Below, piece after piece: positions 50,315 to 59,133 of a stretch of 61,990 nucleotides of DNA. The notes under the pieces were generated by a model that saw only the letters and a program-made list of their open reading frames with translations, ran no database searches and was not told the DNA's origin. Position numbers and translations under genes: made by a program. Position 1 is the stretch's first letter. Each line of letters starts with the position of its first letter. This DNA comes from Clostridia bacterium (GTDB taxonomy: Bacteria; Bacillota; Clostridia; Christensenellales; Aristaeellaceae): NCBI GenBank assembly GCA_017936375.1, contig JAGBFR010000008.1:1-61990 (forward strand), written 5' to 3'.

Positions 50315-50609
50315 GCTTCGTTTTCTTCCCCTGTTTGAAGAGGATTTGATTCAGATTGTCGATTACATCACCGATCAGCTTCAGAATCCCCAAGCCGCAG
50401 ACGCGCTGGTTGACGCCGTACAGAGGGCCATTCAGGAAAGGACGACCTGTGCCGAAGCCTTTGAGCCATACCATTCTGCCAAAGAGCGTCAATACCCATA
50501 CTACCGCATCTATGTCCGGAATTACACCATTTATTATGTCGTCATTGGCGATGTGATGGAGGTACGACGCATTCTGTATAACAAGCGGGATCTGCGAAAA
50601 TCCCTATAA
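50295..50609 (+). CDS. Type II toxin, RelE/ParE superfamily
   Basis: 104 residues of the RelE/ParE fold: LRFLPLFEEDLIQIVDYITDQL, then PYYRIYVRNYTIYYVVIGDVMEVRRILYNKRDLRKSL. The Arg-rich end fits ribosome-dependent mRNA cutting or gyrase targeting; ParE and RelE types cannot be told apart here. The antitoxin lies upstream and overlaps. Confidence 0.88.
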   Translation: MESKRYKLRFLPLFEEDLIQIVDYITDQLQNPQAADALVDAVQRAIQERTTCAEAFEPYHSAKERQYPYYRIYVRNYTIYYVVIGDVMEVRRILYNKRDLRKSL

Positions 50610-50620
50610 TCCCGTTTAAG

Positions 50621-50651
50621 CGAAACCGGAAGAATTCTCCGGTTTCGTTCG
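50621..50651 (+). terminator. Likely terminator after the toxin gene
   Basis: GAAACCGG and CCGGTTTC with a 9-base loop; the T tract is short (GTTCGTC), so it is weak. Confidence 0.4.
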
Positions 50652-50679
50652 TCATATACGCAAAGGAGGGAACGCAGCC

Positions 50680-51357
50680 ATGCGAAAACTGCTCTTGCTC
50701 ATTCTGCTGCTGTGCGCGCTCGCCGCATCCGCCCATGCCGAAACGCGCAGCTATACCTATGGTGGCAGCGGCCACGATATCCTCTACGATGCCGCGGTCA
50801 GCGCAGACGGGCGCATCATCCTGACCGGAACAACCGACTCCTCCGACGGCACGCTCTCCTCGCGCACCAAAGCCGGGCGCAGCGGCTGGGCGCTTTGCAT
50901 TGACACGCAGGGGAACGTGCTCTGGAATTTCTGTACGCGCCGTGGTTCGCATGATTCACTGCGCTATCCGGTGTTTCTGGAGGACGGCAGCGTCGCCATG
51001 CTGCTGGACACCTCGCACAGCGGGCTGTACGAGGTCGAGTGGATCCTCCTTGACAGAGACGGGAATCAGCTGGATCGGAAGATCCTTGACAGCCGGGGCA
51101 CGCCGTGGCTGGTGCGCTCGGACGGCGTTTATCATGCTGACCATAGCGGCTATATCGTCCGTGCGCTGAACAAGAAGACCACCGAACAGCTGAGCCTGCT
51201 CTATACGTTTGACGGCGATCTGATTGGTGAAGCGGATGATGTGGAGGAGGAATTCTTTCCGGCCCCCATTCTGCCTGACGGCACGCGCATCACCATTCAA
51301 AACGACGATGATCTGCCGCTGGATGTGACGGTCATCTTCGAATCCGCTGCGCCTTAA
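50680..51357 (+). CDS. Secreted beta-propeller-like protein of unknown function
   Basis: 225 residues with signal peptide (KLLLLILLLCALAASAHA). The mature part repeats short strands such as GGSGHDILYDAAVSADGRIILTGTTDSSDG and GWALCIDTQGNVLWNF, which look like two or three blades of a propeller (the G-x-D...D-G-x-x-x-x-G pattern). The protein is shorter than a full propeller. GGAGGG lies before the ATG. Alone between a toxin-antitoxin pair and a strong terminator. Confidence 0.75.
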   Translation: MRKLLLLILLLCALAASAHAETRSYTYGGSGHDILYDAAVSADGRIILTGTTDSSDGTLSSRTKAGRSGWALCIDTQGNVLWNFCTRRGSHDSLRYPVFLEDGSVAMLLDTSHSGLYEVEWILLDRDGNQLDRKILDSRGTPWLVRSDGVYHADHSGYIVRALNKKTTEQLSLLYTFDGDLIGEADDVEEEFFPAPILPDGTRITIQNDDDLPLDVTVIFESAAP

Positions 51358-51383
51358 TCGCCGTCGTCATCCACTGTAAACAG

Positions 51384-51421
51384 ACATCCGCCCCCGGTTC
51401 CCCGGGAGCGGATGTTTTGTT
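51384..51421. terminator. Bidirectional intrinsic terminator
   Basis: ACATCCGC and GCGGATGT flank a GC-rich inner hairpin (CCCCGG-CCGGGA); T tracts occur on both strands. It serves the secreted protein gene and the convergent serS. Confidence 0.7.
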
Positions 51422-51428
51422 TATGGAA

Positions 51429-52724
51429 TTACTTCTTCACGGCCGGAACGATGACTTCCTTGCCGCCCATGTACGGACGCAGGGCCTCCGGGATGCGGAC
51501 GGAGCCGTCGGCGTTCAGGTTATTCTCCAGGAACGCGATCAGCATGCGGGGCGGCGCCACGCAGGTGTTGTTGAGGGTGTGGGCAAAGTACTTGTTGCCC
51601 TCCTTGCCCTTGACGCGGATGCCGAGGCGGCGGGCCTGCGCATCGCCCAGGGTGGAGCAGGAGCCGACCTCGAAGTACTTCTGCTGGCGCGGGCTCCAGG
51701 CCTCGACGTCGCAGGACTTCACCTTCAGGTCAGCCAGGTCGCCGGAGCAGCACTCGAGCGTGCGGACCGGGATATCGAGGCTGCGGAAGAAATCGACGGT
51801 GTTCTTCCAGAGCTGGTTATACCAGTACATGGAATCCTCCGGATTGCAGACGACGATCATCTCCTGCTTTTCGAACTGATGGATGCGGTAGACGCCGCGC
51901 TCCTCGATGCCATGCGCGCCGACCTCCTTGCGGAAGCACGGAGAGTAGCTGGTCAGGGTCTGCGGCAGCTCGTCCTCGGTGAGGATGGTGTCGATGAACT
52001 TGCCGATCATGGAGTGCTCGGAGGTGCCGATCAGGTACAGATCCTCGCCCTCGATCTTGTACATCATGTTCTCCATCTCCGCGAAGGACATGACGCCCGT
52101 CACAACGCCGGAGCGGATCATGTACGGCGGGATGCAGTAGGTGAAGCCGCGATCGATCATGAAATCGCGCGCGTAGGACAGGCAGGCGCTGTGCAGGCGC
52201 GCCACGTCGCCCATCAGGTAGTAGAAGCCGTTGCCGGAGGTCTTGCGGGCGGAATCAATGTCGATGCCGGCGAGCTTCTCCATGATCTCCACATGATACG
52301 GGATCTCAAAATCCGGGGTGAACGGCTCGCCGAAGCGCTCGATTTCCACATTCTCGCTGTCGTCCTTGCCGATCGGCACGGACGGATCGATGATCTGCGG
52401 GATCACCTGCATGCGCTTCTTGATCTCCTCGGCGTACTGCTCCTCAAGGACCTCCAGCTGCGCGAGCTGCTCGGCAATCTCAGCGACCTTCGCCTTGGTG
52501 GCCTCGGCCTCTTCCTTCTTGCCCTGCTTCATCAGACCGCCGATCTCCTTGGAGAGCACCTTGCGCTGATTGCGCAGGGAGTCGGCCTGCTGCATGGCCT
52601 CGCGGTTCTTGCGGTCAAGGTCGATGACCTCGTCGACCAGGTGCAGCTTGGCGTCCTGGAACTTCTTCTTCATGTTCTCGCGCACGACGTCAGGCGTCTT
52701 GCGGATCAGATTGATATCGATCAT
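51429..52724 (-). CDS. serS: Seryl-tRNA synthetase
   Basis: 431 residues. An N-terminal coiled-coil arm (about 25-100: KKKFQDAKLHLVDEVIDLDRKNREAMQQADSLRNQRKVLSKEI) that binds the long variable arm of tRNA-Ser, then the class II core with motif 2 (SYSPCFRKEVGAHGIEERGVYRIHQFEKQE) and motif 3 (NNTCVAPPRMLIAFLEN, usually G-x-x-x-A-x-x-R). It charges tRNA-Ser and tRNA-Sec. GGAGAG precedes the ATG. Controlled by a T-box leader. Confidence 0.96.
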   Translation of the reverse strand: MIDINLIRKTPDVVRENMKKKFQDAKLHLVDEVIDLDRKNREAMQQADSLRNQRKVLSKEIGGLMKQGKKEEAEATKAKVAEIAEQLAQLEVLEEQYAEEIKKRMQVIPQIIDPSVPIGKDDSENVEIERFGEPFTPDFEIPYHVEIMEKLAGIDIDSARKTSGNGFYYLMGDVARLHSACLSYARDFMIDRGFTYCIPPYMIRSGVVTGVMSFAEMENMMYKIEGEDLYLIGTSEHSMIGKFIDTILTEDELPQTLTSYSPCFRKEVGAHGIEERGVYRIHQFEKQEMIVVCNPEDSMYWYNQLWKNTVDFFRSLDIPVRTLECCSGDLADLKVKSCDVEAWSPRQQKYFEVGSCSTLGDAQARRLGIRVKGKEGNKYFAHTLNNTCVAPPRMLIAFLENNLNADGSVRIPEALRPYMGGKEVIVPAVKK

Positions 52725-52787
52725 ATCTCTCTCCCTTTCTGAATGCCGGTTTCCCGGCCGCTTTCCATATCATTCCCGGGTAAACAA

Positions 52788-53015
52788 AAGGAGCCCTCAT
52801 CCTCATGGGACGAAAAGCTCCGCGGTGCCACCCAAATTGCCGCCATGACAGCGGCCTCTTTTTGCGCCGTAAGGGAGCGCAGCCCGCGGACTCGTCGCCC
52901 GCCGCATCAGGAGAGCGGATCCGCAGCCTCCGGCCCTGCCTCGCACCGACCGGCAGGTCTCTTGAGCCTTATGCAGCGTATTTTCTCCCTGCTCCCCGAG
53001 GGGAGCGCGCGTATG
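52788..53015 (-). ncRNA. T-box leader of serS
   Basis: Minus strand GGGTGGCACCGCGG (52833-52820) is the T-box; the terminator stem GGAGC...GCTCCTTTT follows (52822-52788). Stem I lies upstream, but I could not place the Ser specifier codon with certainty. Confidence 0.85.
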
Positions 53016-53024
53016 CATGCGGTT

Positions 53025-53053
53025 ATTATAGCAAATACCCGGTTTTTTTGCAA
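53025..53053 (-). promoter_or_regulatory. Promoter of the serS T-box leader
   Basis: Minus strand TTGCAA (53053-53048), 17 bases, TATAAT (53030-53025). Confidence 0.65.
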
Positions 53054-53121
53054 CAGGGGATTTGCTTTTCTTTCAGGAGAAGAATAAGGAGCCGTCGGTT
53101 TTACCCGGCGGCTCCAATCCA

Positions 53122-54747
53122 TCAATCCTCGATATAGAGCATATACGCCTCGTACGGGCGCAGGCCCTTCCCCGGCGCGCCGTCGTTAGAGATCAGCACC
53201 TTCGCCCCGGCAAACGCCTCCGGGATCTCAAACGGCGCGTCCTCCGCCGTGAAATTGGCGGCCACCAGCAGATGCGCATGCCCCAGATCGCGCGTGTAAG
53301 CAAAGACCTGCTCATCCTCCGGGCAAAGGAGCGTGAAGCTGCCCTCGCGGATGACCGCATATTCCTTGCGCAGGGCGATGAGCTTCTGATAGGCATAGAA
53401 GACGGAATCCGGATCCGCCAGCGCCGCCTCGGCGTTGATCACGCTGTAATTCGGATTGACCGGCAGCCACGGCTCGCCCGTGGTGAAGCCCGCGTTCTCC
53501 CCGGCCGTCCACTGCATGGGCGTGCGCGCATTGTCGCGGCCGCGTGCGTAAATCTTCTCCATCACGGCCTCCGGCGCCTCGCCCTCCGCCGTGCGCTCGG
53601 CGTAGAGATTGAGGATCTCCACGTCGCGGTAGCTTTCAAGCGGCAGGCGGATATTGGTCATGCCCAGCTCCTCGCCCTGATAGACGTAGGGCGTGCCCTC
53701 CATGCCGTGGAGCATCGTCGCCAGCATCTTGGCGGACTTGACGCGGTACGCTCCGTCGTCGCCCCAGCGGGAGACGATGCGCGGCAGATCGTGGTTATCC
53801 ATGAAGAGGCTGTTCCAGCCCTTGCCGTGCAGCCCGTGCTGCCAGCGCTCCATGCAGGCCTTGAACTTGGGCAGGGACAGCGGGATCGCCTCCCACTTGC
53901 TCTTGCCCTCCTCCTGATCCAGACAGATGTGCTCGAACTGGAAGACCATGCTCAGTTCGCTGCCGTCCGGCGCGCTGTAGAGCTTGGCCCGCTCCACGTC
54001 CGCGCCCCACGCCTCGCCCACGGTAACCAGCCCCTCCTCGCAGAAGGCCTCGCGGGAGAGCTCGCGCAGGAATTCATGCAGCTTCGGTCCGTTGCCGGTG
54101 ATGAAGTTGTCCGGCTCCTTGGCGATCTGGTCGATGACGTCCAGCCTGAAGCCCTCCACGCCCTTCTCCACCCAGAAGCGGATGAAGCCATAGAGCCCGC
54201 GGCGCATGTCGGGATTCTCCCAGTTGAGATCCGGCTGCTCCGGCGCGAACTGATGGAAGTAATACTGCCCCAGATGCGGCACATACGCCCACGCCGAGCC
54301 GCCGAAGGCCGCGCGCATGTCATTGGGCGGGCAATCCGGCTCGCCGTCGCGCCAGACATAGTAGTCATGGTACGGATTGTCCTTGGACTTAATCGCCTCG
54401 CGGAACCACGGATGCTGATCCGAGCTGTGATTGAGCACCAGATCCATGATGATGGAGATGCCGCACTTCTTCGCCTCGGCGATGAGCGCCTCCATGTCCT
54501 CCATCGGGCCGAACATGGGATCAATCGCGCAGTAGTCGGAGATGTCGTAGCCGTTATCCTTCTGCGGCGAGGCAAACACAGGAGAGAGCCAGATGCCGTC
54601 GATGCCCAGCTTCTGCAGGTAGTCAAGCCGGCTTATGACCCCCTTCAGATCGCCGACGCCGTCTCCGTTCGTATCCTGAAAGCTCTTGGGATAAATCTGA
54701 TAGAGCACAGCGGACTTAAACCATCCGCGCTTCGTCTTGTCAAGCAT
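53122..54747 (-). CDS. Alpha-glucosidase, GH13 (oligo-1,6-glucosidase type)
   Basis: 541 residues. The GH13 motifs are clear: DLVLNHSSDQH (region I), GFRLDVIDQIAKEPDN with the nucleophile Asp (region II), VGEAWGAD with the acid/base Glu (region III) and FMDNHDLPRIVSR (region IV). MQWTAGENAGFTTG and the N-terminal WFKSAVLYQIYPKSFQDTNGDGVGDLKG fit the subfamily of oligo-1,6-glucosidase, dextran glucosidase or trehalose-6-phosphate hydrolase. No signal peptide, so the substrate is imported. ATG 54747 has GGAGG. Divergent from a LacI-type regulator that probably controls it. Confidence 0.92.
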   Translation of the reverse strand: MLDKTKRGWFKSAVLYQIYPKSFQDTNGDGVGDLKGVISRLDYLQKLGIDGIWLSPVFASPQKDNGYDISDYCAIDPMFGPMEDMEALIAEAKKCGISIIMDLVLNHSSDQHPWFREAIKSKDNPYHDYYVWRDGEPDCPPNDMRAAFGGSAWAYVPHLGQYYFHQFAPEQPDLNWENPDMRRGLYGFIRFWVEKGVEGFRLDVIDQIAKEPDNFITGNGPKLHEFLRELSREAFCEEGLVTVGEAWGADVERAKLYSAPDGSELSMVFQFEHICLDQEEGKSKWEAIPLSLPKFKACMERWQHGLHGKGWNSLFMDNHDLPRIVSRWGDDGAYRVKSAKMLATMLHGMEGTPYVYQGEELGMTNIRLPLESYRDVEILNLYAERTAEGEAPEAVMEKIYARGRDNARTPMQWTAGENAGFTTGEPWLPVNPNYSVINAEAALADPDSVFYAYQKLIALRKEYAVIREGSFTLLCPEDEQVFAYTRDLGHAHLLVAANFTAEDAPFEIPEAFAGAKVLISNDGAPGKGLRPYEAYMLYIED

Positions 54748-55180
54748 TTCGCCTGCCTCCTTCTGCGGCCATGCCGCACGATTGCATGCATATGATTTCG
54801 CCGAAAAAAAGACGCAGCCCTTCTTTTCCGGCAAAAAACATGCCTTGAGAAGCGGCGGCGCCCGCGAAAGGGGAGTTACCATCCATGGCAGGCCCGTTAT
54901 CCGCCGGTTCAGAGCGGAGAGGGAAGCGCATCGACGGCACAAATGCGAAATCCCCGAAACAACCACTTTTCAGCAAGATTTCGCTTTGTTTCGCTTAACG
55001 GCAGTATACTGCGATCCACACGCCCCGTCAATAGAAAGATTCATATATACAAGGGAATTTTCATTTTCGTTCGTGTTTTTCCTGCCCGCTTCTCTTGTTT
55101 TTCCCATCCGGCATCTCATTCTGTCACGCCATATCGAAATTATTCGAAACTATTCGATTTATTCATCTCAGGAATTATGT

Positions 55181-55209
55181 TTGCCTTTTTTCGTTCATCG
55201 TTGTATAAT
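55181..55209 (+). promoter_or_regulatory. Promoter of the LacI-type regulator gene
   Basis: TTGCCT 55181-55186, 17 bases, TATAAT 55204-55209. The divergent gap 54748-55299 is AT-rich and has three TATTCGA-like words at 55140-55157 and a small inverted repeat CATTC...GAATG at 55219-55234; either may be an operator. No gene is in this gap. Confidence 0.65.
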
Positions 55210-55299
55210 TATCACAACCATTCTGGGCGGAATGAACGACCTGTTCCGCACAGAGCGAAACACTTCGCGATCATCACACAGGAAAAGAAGGAATCCGAA

Positions 55300-56292
55300 T
55301 TGGCAAAGCTCGATGACATCGCCCGGGATCTGGGCATCTCCAAGGGCACGGTCTCCAAGGCGCTCAACGGCGCAGACGACATCAGCGAAGCAACCCGCAA
55401 AGCTGTCCTGCAGAAGGCGGTGGAGCTGGGCTACACCCGCGTATCCAAGGCCTCAGCCGGCATCCCGATCTGCATCTTCGTGGAAAACATGGCCTATCGT
55501 CAGGCAGAGGACTTTGGCTATGAAATCATCATGGGCTTCCGCCAGATCGCAGAGCCCCTCGGCTTCCGCCCCGACGTCATCGACCTGACGCCTCAGATGC
55601 AGCGGGAGATGAGCTACGACCAGTACATGCTGCTGCACGGCTACCGCGCCGCGCTGTTCATGGGCCTTACGCATGTGGATCCATGGCTCAAGGGCTTTGA
55701 GACCTGCCGCACGCCAGTCGTGCTCTATGACAATCACGTCGTGGGCAATCCCGTCGTCGCGCACGTGGGCGTGGACAACGACGAGGGCATGCGCCTGATC
55801 GTCACCCATCTCAAGGCCCTCGGCCACAGGAAGATCGGCTACCTCTCCACCCCGCTGGGCAATTATGTCTACAAGCAGCGCTATCGCTCCTTCTTCCGCG
55901 CGCTGTATGAAAACGGCCTGCCCTCCTCCCGCACGCTGGCCGGCACGTCGCCCTATACGGCGGAATGCCTCAACAAGCATCTCCCCCGCCTGCTCTCGCA
56001 GGGCTGCACGGCCATCGTCTGCTGCAATGACCTGCTCGCCTCCAGCGTCATGATGCACTGCGCAGAGCTGGGTCTGCGCGTCCCGGCGGATGTGAGCGTC
56101 ATCGGCTTTGACGACATCCCGATGAGCCGCTACGTCACCCCGCCGCTGACGACCATCCGGCAGAACCGCCTTGAGATCGGCAAGAGCGCGTTCTACGCCC
56201 TCTCCAGCCTGATCAACGAGGTGCGCATCAGCACCCATCTGCTGCATGCGGAGCTCGTCGAGCGCAGCTCCAGCGCGCAGGCAAAGAAATAA
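55300..56292 (+). CDS. LacI family transcriptional regulator
   Basis: 330 residues from a TTG start behind GAAGGAA; the conserved frame begins there (AKLDDIARDLGISKGTVSKALNGADDISEATRKAVLQKAVELGY is the LacI headpiece). The rest is a periplasmic-binding-like sensor domain (residues 60-325; MGLTHVDPWL, VVLYDNHVVGNPVVAHVGVDNDEG, GHRKIGYLSTPLGN, IGFDDIPMSRYVTPPLTTIRQN). Longer in-frame ATGs upstream would cover the promoter and are rejected. Likely represses the divergent GH13 gene in response to a sugar. Confidence 0.9.
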   Translation: MAKLDDIARDLGISKGTVSKALNGADDISEATRKAVLQKAVELGYTRVSKASAGIPICIFVENMAYRQAEDFGYEIIMGFRQIAEPLGFRPDVIDLTPQMQREMSYDQYMLLHGYRAALFMGLTHVDPWLKGFETCRTPVVLYDNHVVGNPVVAHVGVDNDEGMRLIVTHLKALGHRKIGYLSTPLGNYVYKQRYRSFFRALYENGLPSSRTLAGTSPYTAECLNKHLPRLLSQGCTAIVCCNDLLASSVMMHCAELGLRVPADVSVIGFDDIPMSRYVTPPLTTIRQNRLEIGKSAFYALSSLINEVRISTHLLHAELVERSSSAQAKK

Positions 56293-56310
56293 TCGTCCGC
56301 CAATCAGCGC

Positions 56311-56349
56311 GGGCCGCCTCTCCATCCCTGAAGAGGCGGCCCGTTTTTT
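56311..56349. terminator. Intrinsic terminator
   Basis: GGGCCGCCTCT and AGAGGCGGCCC form an 11-base stem, followed by GTTTTTT; ends the LacI gene just before the convergent ORF. Confidence 0.78.
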
Positions 56350-57277
56350 ATCGGTTCATGCACATGAGCGCCATCGCAAAGAGCATCGTCATCATCCCCG
56401 CGAACAGCAAGGCCTGAATCTTCTCACGCTCCAAGAGACTCGACGACATATCCTTCAGCACCTCGCCCAGGAAGCTCAGTTTTTCCCCCAGCTGCCAGCA
56501 CAGGTACCTGCAGCACAGCTTTGCCGTGCGCGCATACCACACTGCCGCGCGCAGCAGATGGAGCCTGCGCAGATGCAGCAGGAAGAGCGAAGAAGACGCA
56601 TCCCACGCATGAAGCAGCAGCAAACGCCGCGCCTGCATCTCCTCAATCTGCGTAAGCCCCTCCTCCATCTGCGGTTCTTCCTCGCCCATGGCCACCACCT
56701 GCTCATACAGGGCGGCAGCCTCCTCGGGCTGCCTGCGCGTGCGCAGTCTCGCCGCATGAATCATCAGCCCGGAGCGGATGTGATGCGGAATACGCGCCCC
56801 GCCTTCTTCCCCGCAGGCCCTCATCATCTGATATGCCCGCTCAAACCAACGGTATCGCTCCTTAGACCACTCGGTGACCGCGCAGTAAAAGCACAGCGTC
56901 ACCGCAGCGCTGCGAAGCAGGCTCTGCTGTGCGCCATCAAGACTGTGCAGCAACTCGACAAGCAGCGCATGATACGTCTGATACGCAGCCTTCCGCGTGC
57001 GCCTGCCCCGGATGCCCGTCATCGTGATCTCAAAGAGCCTGCCTGCATCATGGAACGTCCTAAGCGCCTCGTCGTCCTGCGCCTCCAGCAGCCAGCCGAC
57101 GGACGCGCGCAGCGCTCCGGTCACGGCCTCCTGCAGATCGTCCTCTTTTTCGAATATCCTGACCAGCCAGCCCCTGAGGATGTAGAATTGCGCGTCATCC
57201 TTCAGTGTTCCGCCTTCTCTCGGCCCGATTTTAACCTTCTTCTGCTCTTCGTAAGAGCGTCCGGTCTCTCTCTCCAT
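56348..57277 (-). CDS. Alpha-helical protein of unknown function with C-terminal membrane segment
   Basis: 309 residues, mostly helical, with repeated patterns rich in Ala, Leu, Arg and Glu that suggest TPR-like or other helical solenoid units (EAAALYEQVVAMGEEEPQMEEGLTQIEEM) and a hydrophobic end (IQALLFAGMMTMLFAMALMCM) that may anchor it on the inner side of the membrane. There is no signal peptide, catalytic motif or known domain that I can name. AAAGGAGGAC precedes the ATG. It stands alone between the LacI gene and the DegV gene. Confidence 0.72.
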   Translation of the reverse strand: MERETGRSYEEQKKVKIGPREGGTLKDDAQFYILRGWLVRIFEKEDDLQEAVTGALRASVGWLLEAQDDEALRTFHDAGRLFEITMTGIRGRRTRKAAYQTYHALLVELLHSLDGAQQSLLRSAAVTLCFYCAVTEWSKERYRWFERAYQMMRACGEEGGARIPHHIRSGLMIHAARLRTRRQPEEAAALYEQVVAMGEEEPQMEEGLTQIEEMQARRLLLLHAWDASSSLFLLHLRRLHLLRAAVWYARTAKLCCRYLCWQLGEKLSFLGEVLKDMSSSLLEREKIQALLFAGMMTMLFAMALMCMNR

Positions 57278-57382
57278 GCGTCCTCCTTTGCCTGTCCGCA
57301 GTGTTCCTTCCTGCGATATAGACGGACATGCACATGGAGATCTTCCCTGATTTTTCCATTTTCTTCATCGAGTGGGACGCAA

Positions 57383-57411
57383 ACAGCCCCGGCTGTTTCT
57401 GCCGGGGCTGT
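57383..57411 (-). terminator. Intrinsic terminator after the DegV gene
   Basis: On the minus strand ACAGCCCCGGC and GCCGGGGCTGT form a stem with a 7-base loop, followed by TTG; the T tract is short. Confidence 0.6.
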
Positions 57412-57423
57412 GAATGATGATGC

Positions 57424-58272
57424 TTACTGCGCGATAAAGAGCACGCCAAGCGTGCCCGGGCCGCAGTGGCTGGAGATCACGCCGCCCGCGCGGGTGATGT
57501 GGATCTCCTCAAAGCGGCCAAGGGACTCGAGATACGCCTTCACCGCGTCGATATCCTCCTGCGTACAGCCGGAATGGGTGATGAACACGCGCTCCGGCCT
57601 CGCCGCGAGCAGCTCCGCCTCCATATCCTTGACGTATGCGAGGATCGCATGGGACATCCTGCCGCGGTATTTCTTCTCCGGCTGCATCCGGCCGTCCTTC
57701 ACGCTGATGCGCGGGTGCAGCTTCAGCGCGCTGCCCGCCAGCGCCGCAACGCCGCTGCAGCGGCCGCCGCGGTAGAGATAGGTCAGCGTGTCGACGACAA
57801 AGCTCGCGCGCACGAGCGGGATCAGCGTCTCCATCCGCGCGGCGATCTCCGCGCGGCACGCGCCGTCCAGCGCCATCTGCGCCGCCTCAAGCACCAGCAG
57901 ACCGCCGCCGGTGGAGAGATTCTGCGTGTCGATCACGGTGATCCTGTCCTCCGCCTCAAGCTCCTGCGCCGCAAGGCGGAAGACATTGCCCGTCGTGGAC
58001 ATGCTGCCGGAGATGGAGAAGCAGACGACGTCGCTCCCATCCTCCAGTACGGCAGAGAAAGCCTTCATGCCATCCTCAATGGAGATGGCTGCCGTCTTGG
58101 GCGTCGCCTTGTTGGCGTCCGACCACGCGTAGATTTCATCCGGCGTGATGCTCTTCCCGTCCAGATAATCCTCCTCGCCGAGAATGACGTGAAGGGGCAC
58201 AATACCAATCTGATATCGTTCAATCATCTCCGGCGAGAGGTCGCACGTGCTGTCCGCAATGATCCTGACCAT
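57424..58272 (-). CDS. DegV family fatty-acid-binding protein
   Basis: 282 residues. Starts MVRIIADSTCDLSPEMIERYQIGIVPLHVI, the DegV opening; SGSMSTTGNVFRLA is the Ser-Gly-x-x-S/T-T-x-x-x lipid head-group site, and VDTLTYLYRGGRCSGVAALAGSALKLHPRISVKDGRM is the second conserved part. Family members bind a single fatty acid and in some species hand it to a fatty acid kinase (FakB). ATG 58272 has GGGAG seven bases before it; three earlier in-frame ATGs are less well placed. Confidence 0.92.
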   Translation of the reverse strand: MVRIIADSTCDLSPEMIERYQIGIVPLHVILGEEDYLDGKSITPDEIYAWSDANKATPKTAAISIEDGMKAFSAVLEDGSDVVCFSISGSMSTTGNVFRLAAQELEAEDRITVIDTQNLSTGGGLLVLEAAQMALDGACRAEIAARMETLIPLVRASFVVDTLTYLYRGGRCSGVAALAGSALKLHPRISVKDGRMQPEKKYRGRMSHAILAYVKDMEAELLAARPERVFITHSGCTQEDIDAVKAYLESLGRFEEIHITRAGGVISSHCGPGTLGVLFIAQ

Positions 58273-58310
58273 ATCCATACTCCCATCCATATCAGAATTC
58301 AATCGATCAT

Positions 58311-58339
58311 ATTATACGCATCGCACCGCGTTTTGTCCA
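58311..58339 (-). promoter_or_regulatory. Promoter of the DegV gene
   Basis: Minus strand TGGACA (58339-58334), 17 bases, TATAAT (58316-58311). Confidence 0.6.
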
Positions 58340-58439
58340 CCGATTCGATTGACTTTAGAAACATTTTTGCAACAATTTAGCGCAGCACACAGCAAAGCCG
58401 CCCTTTCGGACAAAGGACGGCCCTGCAATATTCAATAGA

Positions 58440-58967
58440 TCATGCCCTCTTCCGCAGCGCTGCGCAGACAGCCTGCGGCACATCATCGCGGTTCTCCGGC
58501 GTCACCTCAATCAGCGCGACCGCAGGATGCTCGCGGATAAAATCCGCCCAGCCCGACTTGTGCTTCCTCATGGCAATCAGCATGGGCGTATCCCCATCAA
58601 GGCAGGTGCGCAGCGCCTCATGATATGCATGCGCATCGCGCTCCAGCCGCCCGCATTCGTCGATGACGATCACATCCGCGCCGCTCTCCCGCGCGGCGTG
58701 CAGCAGTGAAACGCCCAGCGTGTCAAACAGCGCCGTCACCCGCGCCCTGTCCTCCACGGGCAGGGCGGCGAGCAGCGTTCCCTGTTCATCGCTGCCGTAG
58801 GGGCGCATATACAGGTTTCTGGGCATAACGCCGCTCTCCCCGGGGCTGTATGTCTGTAATCCCCGAGCCGCGCCGCCAGAGAGCGCGAGCGCCGCCCGCA
58901 GCGCTGTGCTCTTGCCCACGCCGATTTCGCCCGTGAGCACGACGTGCCGCTTCCCGTGTTCCATCAT
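58440..58967 (-). CDS. Nucleoside-triphosphatase, THEP1 family
   Basis: 175 residues with a P-loop (GEIGVGKST, about 14-22), Walker B VIVIDECGRLE (about 98-108) and a CxxxxDGD...MLIAMRKHKSGWADFI end. This is the THEP1/NTPase_1 layout. The role in bacteria is unknown; in some genomes it sits with molybdenum cofactor genes, as here. ATG 58967 follows GGAGG at nine bases. Divergent from the nucleotidyltransferase-IMPase gene with overlapping promoter regions. Confidence 0.85.
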   Translation of the reverse strand: MMEHGKRHVVLTGEIGVGKSTALRAALALSGGAARGLQTYSPGESGVMPRNLYMRPYGSDEQGTLLAALPVEDRARVTALFDTLGVSLLHAARESGADVIVIDECGRLERDAHAYHEALRTCLDGDTPMLIAMRKHKSGWADFIREHPAVALIEVTPENRDDVPQAVCAALRKRA

Positions 58968-59026
58968 CCGAATACGCCTCCCGCGGGCTTCTGCCAAACG
59001 CACATCCGCCCATCCTTATCCCGTCA

Positions 59027-59055
59027 ATTCTATCGCGCCTCGCCCGTCTTGTCAA
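59027..59055 (-). promoter_or_regulatory. Promoter of the THEP1-like gene
   Basis: Minus strand TTGACA (59055-59050), 17 bases, TAGAAT (59032-59027). Only 14 bases separate it from the divergent promoter at 59070. Confidence 0.65.
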
Positions 59056-59069
59056 CGCCGCGGCGCCGC

Positions 59070-59099
59070 TTGACAGCCCATGTCGGCGGCTGATACAAT
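59070..59099 (+). promoter_or_regulatory. Promoter of the MobA-like/IMPase fusion gene
   Basis: TTGACA 59070-59075, 18 bases, TACAAT 59094-59099. It fixes the start codon at 59134, because an earlier in-frame ATG lies inside the promoter. Confidence 0.7.
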
Positions 59100-59133
59100 G
59101 CAGACATCGACACAGAAAACGAGGTACACTGCC

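Noticed and set aside
54943-55299. 119-codon N-terminal extension of the LacI regulator
   Set aside because: Non-conserved, AT-rich, contains the gene's own promoter; a TTG with ribosome binding site at 55300 begins the HTH.
59080-59133. Earlier start codon of the fusion gene at 59080
   Set aside because: It lies between the -35 and -10 boxes at 59070-59099, so it would not be on the transcript.
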